5,506 bases of DNA from Candidatus Zipacnadia bacterium (GTDB lineage: Bacteria > Armatimonadota > Zipacnadia > Zipacnadales > Zipacnadaceae), in contig JALGTV010000102.1 in NCBI GenBank assembly GCA_029821215.1, positions 1 to 5,506 of the forward strand. Direction: 5' to 3'. Below the pieces are notes generated by a model that was given only the letters and a program-made list of their open reading frames with translations, did not search any database and was not told the origin of the DNA. The position numbers were made by a program, and so were the translations under genes. Below, in pieces: positions 1-5,506 of the stretch. The first letter of the stretch is position 1; every line of letters begins with the position of its first letter.

Positions 1-150
1 GGCCACCCACCCGTCGTGGTACCCTAAGACAAAGCTGCTGGCACTTGGAGGTGTGGCTACGGCCAGCAGGGCATCGGGGGCGGCAGTATCGCCAAGCTGG
101 CAGCCGCCCCATACCAGAACCGCAATAGCTATTCCCGCCGCCTTGCTCAA
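1..150 (-). CDS. Probable exported lipoprotein, N-terminal 50 residues only (cut by the window edge)
   Basis: The frame opens with TTG at 150-148 and stays open to base 1. An in-frame stop at 174-172 and no other start codon between make TTG the first possible start; the ribosome site is weak. The protein begins with a short basic N-region (MSKAAG), a hydrophobic stretch (IAIAVLVW) and then Gly-Gly-Cys at residues 15-17, followed by a polar, Ala/Pro-rich linker up to about residue 38. This is the layout of a signal peptidase II signal, with Cys17 as the lipidated residue. The lipobox is imperfect because Trp14 sits where Leu is usual. The mature part starts FVLGYHDGW at residues 40-48. That loosely recalls the first beta strand of GH18 / YaaH-type glycosidases (vlGYy...W), but about ten residues cannot settle a family. 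It lies 11 bases after the divIC/ftsB stop, so co-transcription is likely. Secretion is inferred; function is unknown. Confidence 0.6.
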   Translation of the reverse strand, partial: MSKAAGIAIAVLVWGGCQLGDTAAPDALLAVATPPSASSFVLGYHDGWVA

Positions 151-161
151 GTCCGATCGCT

Positions 162-674
162 CTATGATGGACTATCGGCCTCTCGGTCAGGATGGGCAGC
201 CGAGGTCCCCGCCGCATCAGACAAACCCAGCCACCACTTCACTCCCCCTACCACCTCGTGTGTTACCCGGCCCATTGCCTGTTTGTTTCGGGCCAGCCAT
301 GACCGCAGGCGCTGGGACAAACTGGGTGAGGCTATTGAAGAAGAGGTTTCGTCTTTCCGAATAATGATGAGCCGTTCGTCAGGCTCCACCGCACCCAGCT
401 CACTACGGGCGAGCAGCTCCCGCCCCTCGGTGGTCTTCAGATATTCGGTACTCTGGGCCAGCGCCTCATTCTCGGCTTGAAGCTGTTGATGCTCATCGCT
501 CAGCCCGAGCAGCTCTATTGCCAACCCTAAGCCGCGAATTACCGGATTTAGTATGCGCCCGTGGGTGGCCAACACCAACACAACTATAGCGATGACTACC
601 ATTGCTCTCCCGTTGGGCCGCCATCGCCACACCGAGGAGCCTGAGGAGTGAGCCTGGTCTGAATCTCGCCGCAT
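162..674 (-). CDS. Septum formation initiator family protein (DivIC/FtsB-like)
   Basis: A 170-residue bitopic membrane protein. Residues 1-23 are basic and polar (WRWRPNGR), expected to be cytoplasmic. Residues 24-37 (AMVVIAIVVLVLAT) begin the single transmembrane helix. About residues 55-80 form a Leu/Gln/Glu-rich segment suited to a coiled coil. Residues 78-105 carry the family signature: YLKTTEGRELLARSELG, then V-E-P-D-E before a hydrophobic LIII strand. FtsB/DivIC proteins pair with FtsL and FtsQ/DivIB partners to activate septal peptidoglycan synthesis. Beyond the usual end there is a tail of about 60 residues with a possible amphipathic helix (119-150, including KWWLGL) and a polar end. 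I chose ATG at 674-672 because AGGGAG lies 7 bases upstream. The frame is open further back into eno, but that part looks unlike protein and overlaps eno. FtsB and DivIC cannot be told apart from sequence alone, so no symbol is given. Confidence 0.85.
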   Translation of the reverse strand: MRRDSDQAHSSGSSVWRWRPNGRAMVVIAIVVLVLATHGRILNPVIRGLGLAIELLGLSDEHQQLQAENEALAQSTEYLKTTEGRELLARSELGAVEPDERLIIIRKDETSSSIASPSLSQRLRSWLARNKQAMGRVTHEVVGGVKWWLGLSDAAGTSAAHPDREADSPS

Positions 675-681
675 GACCTGT

Positions 682-687
682 CTCCCT
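682..687 (-). promoter_or_regulatory. Ribosome binding site that fixes the divIC/ftsB start
   Basis: On the minus strand AGGGAG is followed by 7 bases and then ATG at 674. This favours the 170-residue product over a longer reading that would begin inside eno at 851. Confidence 0.7.
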
Positions 688-738
688 AACTGCGATGTAA
701 GGTGCAGTAGTTGCTGTGAGCCACCGGCAACCGTCCTT

Positions 739-767
739 AGCCTACCGCAGATACCCCGGCCTGTCAA
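739..767 (-). promoter_or_regulatory. Candidate sigma-70-type promoter for the divIC/ftsB gene
   Basis: The minus strand has a perfect -35 TTGACA (767-762), a 17-base spacer, and TAGGCT (744-739). TAGGCT keeps the three most conserved -10 positions (TA...T). Initiation would fall near 732, giving a leader of roughly 57 bases before the ATG at 674. It sits in the eno-divIC gap, so the division gene and the lipoprotein gene could be transcribed apart from eno. The sequence match is seen directly; activity is inferred. Confidence 0.5.
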
Positions 768-785
768 CCAGCCACCTGTCACCAG
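760..785. repeat. Imperfect tandem direct repeat overlapping the -35 box
   Basis: On the plus strand CCTGTCAACCAG (760-771) is followed after three bases by CCTGTCACCAG (775-785). The two copies differ by one base insertion and start 15 bases apart. The first contains the complement of the -35 hexamer. This could be a paired regulator site or a local duplication. Confidence 0.35.
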
Positions 786-786
786 A

Positions 787-2076
787 TCAAGCCAAATTGT
801 AGAACACATCTCGGCCGTGGTATTCGGCCACTTCGGCCAGCAGCTCCTCAATACGCAGCAGTTGATTGTATTTGGCTACCCGATCAATGCGGGAGGGGGC
901 GCCACTTTTAATCTGCCCAGCATTGGTGGCCACTGCCAGGTCGGCGATGGTCGTGTCATCAGTCTCGCCGCTACGGTGGGAGACTACCGCCGTCATCCCC
1001 GCCCGTTGGGCCATCTGAATTGCCTCCAGCGTTTCGGTCAGCGTGCCAATCTGATTGAGCTTAATGAGTATGGAGTTAATGGCCTGTTCTTTGATGGCCC
1101 GAGCCAGAATCTCGGTGTTGGTAACGGTCAGGTCATCGCCCATAATTTGCACCCGATCGCCCAACCGGGCTAACAACTGCGGCCAATTCTCCCAATCATT
1201 CTCGTCCAGCCCATCCTCAATAGAGATGATGGGATACCGATTGCACAGGTCCTCGTAGTAATCAATCATCTCCGCTGAGGACAACTCACGCCCTTCCCCG
1301 GTCAGGACATATTTGCCCTTTTCGGCGTCAAAGAATGAACTGGCCGCCGGATCAAGGGCAATCATGACATCATCGCCCAGCTCATAGCCCGCCAGCCTTA
1401 CCGCTTCGCCAATACTCTGCAGGGCCTCTTCGTTGGAGTTAAGGTCAGGGGCAAAGCCTCCCTCGTCCCCTACCGCCGTGTTCAAGCCCCGGCCTTGGAG
1501 TACTTTCTTCAGGGCGTGGAAGACCTCGGCTCCCATCTGCAACGCCTCAGCAAAGCTGGCCGCCCCCACTGGCATAATCATAAACTCCTGGAGGTCTACA
1601 TTGTTGTCCGCATGCTGGCCGCCATTGAGGATATTCATCATCGGCACTGGCAGCAACGTGGCGCTGACTCCGCCTATATACTGGTACAGGGGTAGCCCCA
1701 TTGCTGCCGCTGCCGCCTTGCACACGCTCAGGGACACGCCCAGAATGGCATTAGCGCCCAGCTTGCTCTTCGTGGCCGTGCCATCCAAATCACACATTAG
1801 CCGGTCAATCGCCACCTGCTCAGTAGCGTCCCAGCCGACGACCTCCGGCGCTATTTGTTCGTTCACATTGGCTACCGCCTGCAATACCCCCTTGCCGCCG
1901 TACCGGTCTGCGTCCCCATCCCGCAACTCCAATGCCTCCCGCTCACCAGTTGAAGCCCCGGAGGGCACTGCCGCCTCCCCCACTACCCCACATGCCAGCT
2001 CTACCTCCACTTCTATCGTGGGATTACCCCGAGAGTCCAGGATTTCTCGCGCCCATACTGATTCTATGGTTGTCAT
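787..2076 (-). CDS. eno: Enolase (phosphopyruvate hydratase)
   Basis: Catalyses the reversible dehydration of 2-phosphoglycerate to phosphoenolpyruvate in the cytoplasm; in many bacteria it is also a partner of the RNA-degrading machinery. The protein is 429 residues, normal for bacterial enolase, and complete. The mobile loop SGASTG (39-44, Ser42), His155 in GGQHADNN, and the general acid Glu205 in GDEGG are all present. So are the magnesium ligands Asp242 (ALDPAASS), Glu287 (SIEDGL) and Asp314 (GDDLTVTN), the catalytic base Lys339 (LIKLNQIGT), SHRSGETDD (366-374) and Lys390 (QIKSGAPSR). Nothing essential is missing, so it should be active. GAGGGAG ends 6 bases before ATG at 2076, which supports the start. 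It lies 148 bases downstream of ppdK in the same direction, with hairpins in between. Together the two enzymes flank the phosphoenolpyruvate node. Confidence 0.98.
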   Translation of the reverse strand: MTTIESVWAREILDSRGNPTIEVEVELACGVVGEAAVPSGASTGEREALELRDGDADRYGGKGVLQAVANVNEQIAPEVVGWDATEQVAIDRLMCDLDGTATKSKLGANAILGVSLSVCKAAAAAMGLPLYQYIGGVSATLLPVPMMNILNGGQHADNNVDLQEFMIMPVGAASFAEALQMGAEVFHALKKVLQGRGLNTAVGDEGGFAPDLNSNEEALQSIGEAVRLAGYELGDDVMIALDPAASSFFDAEKGKYVLTGEGRELSSAEMIDYYEDLCNRYPIISIEDGLDENDWENWPQLLARLGDRVQIMGDDLTVTNTEILARAIKEQAINSILIKLNQIGTLTETLEAIQMAQRAGMTAVVSHRSGETDDTTIADLAVATNAGQIKSGAPSRIDRVAKYNQLLRIEELLAEVAEYHGRDVFYNLA

Positions 2077-2102
2077 TGTTTTCTCCCTCTAATCTGCACA
2101 AC

Positions 2103-2116
2103 CGGGCCTCGGCCCG
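2103..2116 (-). promoter_or_regulatory. GC-rich hairpin in the eno leader, just upstream of the ribosome site
   Basis: A perfect inverted repeat, CGGGCC-GA-GGCCCG on the minus strand (or five pairs with a four-base CGAG loop). It lies 13 bases upstream of the eno Shine-Dalgarno at 2089-2083 and does not cover it. No T-run follows, so it is not a classic intrinsic terminator. Its 5' arm (CGGGCCG) is exactly complementary to the 3' arm of the hairpin at 2166-2181. Confidence 0.4.
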
Positions 2117-2138
2117 CGTGGTGGCAGTCGTTGGTAAC

Positions 2139-2199
2139 GAGTTAATTCGCACAATAGTACAAGTCGGGCCGAAGACGGCCCTCCTACAGTAGTTAACTC
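2139..2199. repeat. Possible small intergenic repeat element with 7-base terminal inverted repeats
   Basis: GAGTTAA at 2139-2145 and TTAACTC at 2193-2199 are perfect inverted repeats enclosing 47 bases that include the hairpin at 2166-2181. The layout resembles a tiny non-coding mobile or REP-like element, but seven-base arms can arise by chance and only one copy is in view. No target-site duplication was recognised. Confidence 0.25.
2166..2181 (-). promoter_or_regulatory. Stable GC hairpin midway between ppdK and eno
   Basis: On the minus strand GGGCCG-TCTT-CGGCCC, a perfect six-pair stem with a four-base loop. The flanks TGTAGGA and GACTTGTA give the look of the short dispersed hairpin repeats found between genes in several GC-rich bacterial phyla; that likeness is from memory. 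No T-run follows. It may be a transcript-end stabiliser, a dispersed repeat, or part of an eno leader structure. Confidence 0.4.
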
Positions 2200-2210
2200 A
2201 ACAGCACAGG

Positions 2211-2224
2211 CGGGATACATCCCG
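2211..2224 (-). terminator. Hairpin abutting the ppdK stop codon (weak terminator or 3' stabiliser)
   Basis: CGGGAT-GT-ATCCCG on the minus strand begins at the base directly after the ppdK TGA (2227-2225). The stem is six perfect pairs with a two-base loop, or five with a four-base loop. The following bases (CCTGTGCTGTTGAG) have only scattered T residues, so strong intrinsic termination is doubtful. A 3'-end stabilising or partial read-through role fits equally well. Confidence 0.35.
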
Positions 2225-4924
2225 TCACCGGGGATTATTTATCTGTGCCTGCGCAGCGGCCAGGCGGGCGATAGGCACCCGCAGCGGCGCACAGCTCACA
2301 TAGTCTAACCCTATTTCGTGGCAGAACTCCACTGAGGCCGGCTCGCCGCCGTGTTCCCCACAAATGCCGATCTCCAGTTTCGGATTCGTAGCCCGGCCCT
2401 TCTCCACGCCCATGCGCATCAATTGTCCCATCCCCTCCTGATCAATAGACTCAAACGGGCTGACATCCAGGATGCGCTGGGTAATGTAAGCTGGGATGAA
2501 TTTGCCTTCCACATCGTCCCGGCTAAAGCCGAAGGTCATCTGGGTGAGGTCGTTAGTACCGAAGCTAAAGAAGTCGGCCAACTTAGCCACTTCATCGGCC
2601 ACCAGGCAGGCCCGTGGAATCTCTATCATTGTCCCAATCATATACTCCACTTCCACACCCGCCTTCTGCATCACTTGCTGGGCTACTTCTTCAGTATACT
2701 GTCTGGTGATCTCCAACTCGCCCACGATGCCCACCAGCGGGATCATAACCTCCGGAATGGGGTTATATCCTTCTTTCTTCAGTTGGCAGGCAGCCTCAAA
2801 AATGGCCTGAACCTGCATCTTATAGACCATCGGGAAGGTAATGCCCAATCGGCAGCCACGATGGCCCAGCATCGGGTTTAGCTCATGCAGGTTGGCCGCA
2901 ATGTCCTCAATCTCCTCGGGGGTATTGCCGCTTATTTTGGCCGCCGCAGCAATATCCTCGGCATCCTTGGGCAAAAACTCGTGCAGCGGTGGGTCCAGCA
3001 ACCGGATGATCACGGGCAGATTGTCCATCGCCTTCAGGATCCCGTAGAAGTCCTCCCGCTGATAGGGCAGCAGGGCATTGGCCGCCTCGGTCATAGCCTC
3101 CTGGGAATCCGACAGGATCATCTTTTGGAAGTTAAGTAGCCGCTCCTCGCCGAAGAACATATGCTCGGTGCGCGTCAGGCCAATGCCGGTAGCGCCTAAC
3201 ATTCGGGCCAACTCTGAGTCCTCGGGAGTGTCGGCATTGGTGCGCACCTCCAACTGGCGCACCTCGTCGGCCCACGGCATAAACTCGGCGAAATACTGGT
3301 ATTGCTCCGACTCGTCGGGATCCAACTCCCCCCGCATTACCTGGATAATATCGGAGTCAGTGGTATCTACATCCCCCAACATCACTTCGCCAGTAGTCCC
3401 ATCAATGGAAACATAATCACCTTCCTTGACCTTATTTCCATTGACTGAGAACACCTTATTGTCGTAGTCCAGTTCAATGGCGCCACAACCTACTACGCAT
3501 GGTTTACCCATCTGCCGACCGACTACTGCCGCATGTGAAGTCTTACCGCCGAAGACTGTCAGGATGCCCTGTGAAGCCGCCATGCCCCGAATGTCCTCGG
3601 GCGAGGTTTCGTGCCGTACCAGTACTACTCGCTTCCCGTTATTAGCCCATTCGGTGGCCTCCTCGGAGGTGAATACCACCTGTCCGGCAGCGGCCCCCGG
3701 CGAGGCAGCCACGCCCGTGGCCATCGGTACCGGCTTGGCCTGCGGATCAAACTGGCGGTGCAGCAGTTGGTCTAACTGGGCCGGCTCCACCAGCATTACC
3801 GCCTCTTGTTCAGTTATCAGGCCCTCGTTGACCATATCCACGGCTATCTTGATAGCGGCAGCGGCGGTCCGCTTGCCATCTCGGGTCTGGAGCATCCACA
3901 ACCTGCCTTGCTCAACAGTAAATTCCACGTCTTGCATGTTATGGTAGAACTGCTCCAGTTTCTCACAGATATCCGTAAATTGTTGGTAGATCTCAGGCAT
4001 TTGCTCTTCCAGCTCAGCGATAGGTACTGGGGTACGGATACCAGCCACCACATCTTCACCCTGAGCATTAACCAGGTAGTCGCCATAGATTTCCTTATCA
4101 CCGGTGGCCGGATTCCGGGTAAAGGCCACGCCCGTACCACTGCCCTCGCCCAGGTTACCGAATACCATCGTCTGTATGTTCACCGCTGTACCCAGGTCGT
4201 GGGGGATGCCATGCAGTTCCCGGTAGGCAATGGCCCGGTCATTATCCCAGGACCGAAACACCGCCTCAATGGCGGCAAACAGTTGCACCACCGGATCGGT
4301 GGGGAACTCCTCACCCAAATGCTCCTGGTAGACGGCTTTCTCCATCTCTACAACTTCCTTCAGGCCGGCGACTGAGACTTCCAGGTCCCCGCTGACCCCT
4401 TCCTTTTCCTTGACCTTGCTAAAACACTCCTCAAAGTGCTCCCGATCTACGCCCCGGACTACGTCACCAAACATCATTATCAAGCGGCGATACGCGTCCC
4501 AAACGAACCGCTCGTCGCTGGTCAGAGCCACCATTCCTTCCGCCACCTCGTCATTCATACCCAGATTCAGCACGGTATCCATCATACCGGGCATGCTGAA
4601 TTTAGCCCCTGAGCGCACCGACACTAACAAAGGGTTCTGTGGGTCACCGAACTCTTTGCCCACCCATTCCTCCAACTGCCGCAATGCCGCCCGCACTTCT
4701 TCCTCTAAGCCCTCGGGCAGTGAGCCCAGCTCCACATACTCATTGCACGTATCACTGGTAATTGTAAAACCCGGCGGCACCGGGATGCCCGCATTGGTCA
4801 TCAGACACAGATTCGACCCCTTACCCCCCAGCAAGTCCTTCAGCCCCCGGCCCTCAGCCTCTAATTGTTCCCGGAGAGCATCCATATCCTCGTTAAACAT
4901 ATAACATCGCTTCAATTGTGACAT
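2225..4924 (-). CDS. ppdK: Pyruvate, phosphate dikinase
   Basis: Interconverts pyruvate + ATP + phosphate and phosphoenolpyruvate + AMP + pyrophosphate. At 899 residues it is full length (family about 870-900). The N-terminal ATP-grasp region (about 1-350) shows GGKGSNL (33-39), VRSGAKFSMPGMMDT (103-117), QDVEFTVE (331-338) and LQTRDGKRT (345-353). The swivelling phosphohistidine domain begins near GVAASPGAA (404-412) and carries GGKTSHAAVV (459-468), with catalytic His464 and Thr462, the position phosphorylated by PDRP-type regulators in known PPDKs. The C-terminal PEP/pyruvate barrel shows Arg561 (VRTNADTPED), Arg585 (LTRTEHMFF), RLLDPPLHEF (641-650), Glu768 (MIEIPRA), FGTNDLTQ (788-795) and catalytic Cys855 (GICGEHGG). 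The extra residues after 'TSHAAVV' and the VRSGA...MMDT motif separate it from PEP synthase. The start at 4924 is supported by AGGAGGA six bases upstream and an in-frame TGA directly before it; Met9 is the only nearby alternative. Confidence 0.97.
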   Translation of the reverse strand: MSQLKRCYMFNEDMDALREQLEAEGRGLKDLLGGKGSNLCLMTNAGIPVPPGFTITSDTCNEYVELGSLPEGLEEEVRAALRQLEEWVGKEFGDPQNPLLVSVRSGAKFSMPGMMDTVLNLGMNDEVAEGMVALTSDERFVWDAYRRLIMMFGDVVRGVDREHFEECFSKVKEKEGVSGDLEVSVAGLKEVVEMEKAVYQEHLGEEFPTDPVVQLFAAIEAVFRSWDNDRAIAYRELHGIPHDLGTAVNIQTMVFGNLGEGSGTGVAFTRNPATGDKEIYGDYLVNAQGEDVVAGIRTPVPIAELEEQMPEIYQQFTDICEKLEQFYHNMQDVEFTVEQGRLWMLQTRDGKRTAAAAIKIAVDMVNEGLITEQEAVMLVEPAQLDQLLHRQFDPQAKPVPMATGVAASPGAAAGQVVFTSEEATEWANNGKRVVLVRHETSPEDIRGMAASQGILTVFGGKTSHAAVVGRQMGKPCVVGCGAIELDYDNKVFSVNGNKVKEGDYVSIDGTTGEVMLGDVDTTDSDIIQVMRGELDPDESEQYQYFAEFMPWADEVRQLEVRTNADTPEDSELARMLGATGIGLTRTEHMFFGEERLLNFQKMILSDSQEAMTEAANALLPYQREDFYGILKAMDNLPVIIRLLDPPLHEFLPKDAEDIAAAAKISGNTPEEIEDIAANLHELNPMLGHRGCRLGITFPMVYKMQVQAIFEAACQLKKEGYNPIPEVMIPLVGIVGELEITRQYTEEVAQQVMQKAGVEVEYMIGTMIEIPRACLVADEVAKLADFFSFGTNDLTQMTFGFSRDDVEGKFIPAYITQRILDVSPFESIDQEGMGQLMRMGVEKGRATNPKLEIGICGEHGGEPASVEFCHEIGLDYVSCAPLRVPIARLAAAQAQINNPR

Positions 4925-4930
4925 TCACAA

Positions 4931-4937
4931 TCCTCCT
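4931..4937 (-). promoter_or_regulatory. Strong Shine-Dalgarno of ppdK
   Basis: AGGAGGA lies 6 bases before the ATG at 4924-4922. It is the best ribosome site in the window and selects Met1 over Met9. It suggests high translation of ppdK compared with the weakly led genes around it. Confidence 0.8.
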
Positions 4938-4961
4938 ATGCAATTTTACAACGACTATCTC

Positions 4962-5237
4962 TTACCAATCTAAATCGGGTTCAATACGCTCCGAGCTGAG
5001 TAGCTCAGAATAATCATCACGTTCTTTTGCCGGCACTGGTCGCTCCGGCAGCTTTAAGATGCGGTATCGCCGCACACTCATCCCCAGCCGCACCGTTACC
5101 TGCTGCCCCACCTCCACCGGCATACTGGGTTGGGCTACCTGCCCATTAACCTCTACCAATCCTCCCTCACAGGCCCGCTTGGCCTGAGTACGGCGGGGCA
5201 CGCGGCCCGAGTTGCGCAAGAAAACATCAACCCGCAT
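4962..5237 (-). CDS. rqcP: S4-domain RNA-binding protein, RqcP/YabO/Hsp15 type
   Basis: A 91-residue basic protein. Residues 1-61 match a single S4 fold: MRVDVFLRNSG at the start, then RRTQAK (15-20), the turn EGGLVEVNGQ (24-33) and a final strand VTVRLG (47-52). RqcP of Bacillus binds 50S subunits holding peptidyl-tRNA and helps RqcH add C-terminal alanine tails; Hsp15 of Proteobacteria is related. Length and the position directly after mazG match the Firmicutes yabN-yabO pair, and this context is the main reason for the symbol. The tail after residue 63 (LPERPVPAKERDDY, then an acidic end rich in E and D) is longer than a minimal S4 protein. The ATG at 5237 overlaps the end of mazG by 11 bases, which implies translational coupling. 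An Hsp15-like function remains possible. Confidence 0.82.
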   Translation of the reverse strand: MRVDVFLRNSGRVPRRTQAKRACEGGLVEVNGQVAQPSMPVEVGQQVTVRLGMSVRRYRILKLPERPVPAKERDDYSELLSSERIEPDLDW

Positions 5238-5506
5238 CGGCTTCGCTACTCTTCACCTGCTCCCACAATTCGTCCATCTGCGCCATACTCATCTCTGCAA
5301 GCTCCATACCCTTCTCACCAGCCAACTGCTCTACCGCCCGAACCCGCGCCTCAAAACGATTGTTGGCCATCCGTAGCGCTTCTTCCCCACTGATTCCCAA
5401 CCGCCGGCCCACATTCACCACCGCCACTAACACATCCCCTAACTCCTCCACCATCCGCTCCCGGTCCTCACCATCTATCGTCTCCCTTAGCTCTTCTATC
5501 TCCTCC
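5227..5506 (-). CDS. mazG: MazG-type nucleoside triphosphate pyrophosphohydrolase, C-terminal part (cut by the window edge)
   Basis: The frame runs in from the right edge, and 92 residues up to TGA at 5229-5227 are visible. It is a MazG fold: the acidic helix EEIEELRE carries the EExxE magnesium motif, and 15 residues later comes EELGDVL with the ExxD partner (Glu21 and Asp24 of the visible part). VVNVGRRLGI, EEALRMANNRFEARV and a C-terminal segment ending MDELWEQVK follow, as is typical of the end of the second MazG domain. The family hydrolyses NTPs to NMP plus pyrophosphate, cleaning the nucleotide pool or damping (p)ppGpp signalling. Apart from EELGDVL the metal-binding set seems complete, so this domain is probably the active one. 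The Met at 5454 is internal and not the start; the true start lies outside the window. Whether a SAM-dependent methylase domain is fused in front, as in Bacillus YabN, cannot be seen. Confidence 0.93.
   Translation of the reverse strand, partial: EEIEELRETIDGEDRERMVEELGDVLVAVVNVGRRLGISGEEALRMANNRFEARVRAVEQLAGEKGMELAEMSMAQMDELWEQVKSSEADAG

Noticed and set aside
53..364. A 103-codon plus-strand frame at the left end
   Set aside because: It is antisense to the lipoprotein start and the divIC/ftsB tail and shows no recognisable domain.
675..851. An N-terminal extension of the DivIC/FtsB frame reaching back into eno
   Set aside because: It would overlap the eno end by 65 bases, has no hydrophobic or family-like content, and the ATG at 674 has a good ribosome site.
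1433..2092. A 219-codon open frame on the plus strand
   Set aside because: It lies antisense to eno, whose catalytic motifs are all intact; its translation is low-complexity Ser/Pro/Ala-rich text typical of a shadow frame.
2137..2160. TACTAT as an eno promoter -10 box
   Set aside because: No -35-like hexamer sits at the right distance; the upstream region is the GC hairpin.
3806..4375. A 189-codon open frame on the plus strand
   Set aside because: It is antisense to the ATP-grasp part of ppdK and shows no recognisable protein family.
4925..4961. TAAAAT as a -10 box for ppdK
   Set aside because: It is a good hexamer match, but no -35 is found at 16-18 bases, and initiation there would start the RNA at or inside the Shine-Dalgarno.
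4993..5008. Overlapping palindromes GAGCT-GAGT-AGCTC and CTGAG-TAG-CTCAG near the end of the S4 gene
   Set aside because: The stems are only five pairs, lie inside coding sequence and are not followed by a T-run; probably chance.

Overview
The window is a compact, all-minus-strand block of bacterial housekeeping genes. Read in transcription order (right to left) it holds: the C-terminal end of a MazG-type NTP pyrophosphohydrolase (cut by the right edge), a small S4-domain RNA-binding protein of the RqcP/YabO/Hsp15 kind, a full-length pyruvate, phosphate dikinase (ppdK), a full-length enolase (eno), a DivIC/FtsB-type septum protein, and the first 50 codons of a probable exported lipoprotein (cut by the left edge). 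No RNA gene, CRISPR array, transposase or phage gene is visible. No gene-free stretch exceeds about 150 bases, and the long plus-strand reading frames are antisense shadows of these genes.

Layout. At 5506-4962 mazG and the S4 gene overlap by 11 bases and look translationally coupled. ppdK follows after 37 bases with a near-perfect Shine-Dalgarno (4924-2225). The 148-base gap at 2224-2077 carries three short GC-rich hairpins, two of which could also pair with each other; eno begins just after it (2076-787). A 112-base gap (786-675) has a credible sigma-70-type promoter (TTGACA, 17 bases, TAGGCT) pointing at the divIC/ftsB gene (674-162). The lipoprotein gene starts 11 bases after that gene with a TTG codon.

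How the genes relate. Enolase and PPDK are the two enzymes on either side of phosphoenolpyruvate, so the pair sets flux through the lower end of glycolysis or gluconeogenesis. MazG hydrolyses NTPs to NMP plus pyrophosphate; RqcP-type proteins act on stalled 50S subunits; DivIC/FtsB proteins belong to the division machinery. mazG-rqcP-divIC neighbours are well known in Firmicutes, and mazG-eno-ftsB/divIC neighbours in Actinobacteria (eno-ftsB also in many Proteobacteria). This window combines both arrangements and adds ppdK.

Organism. Moderately high GC (judged by eye), Shine-Dalgarno-led genes, an RqcP-type S4 protein and a DivIC-like protein suggest a bacterium, perhaps a deep-branching lineage such as Chloroflexota or a relative. 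This is a low-confidence guess. I see no convincing new biological system here. The most interesting non-coding signal is the hairpin-rich leader in front of eno.
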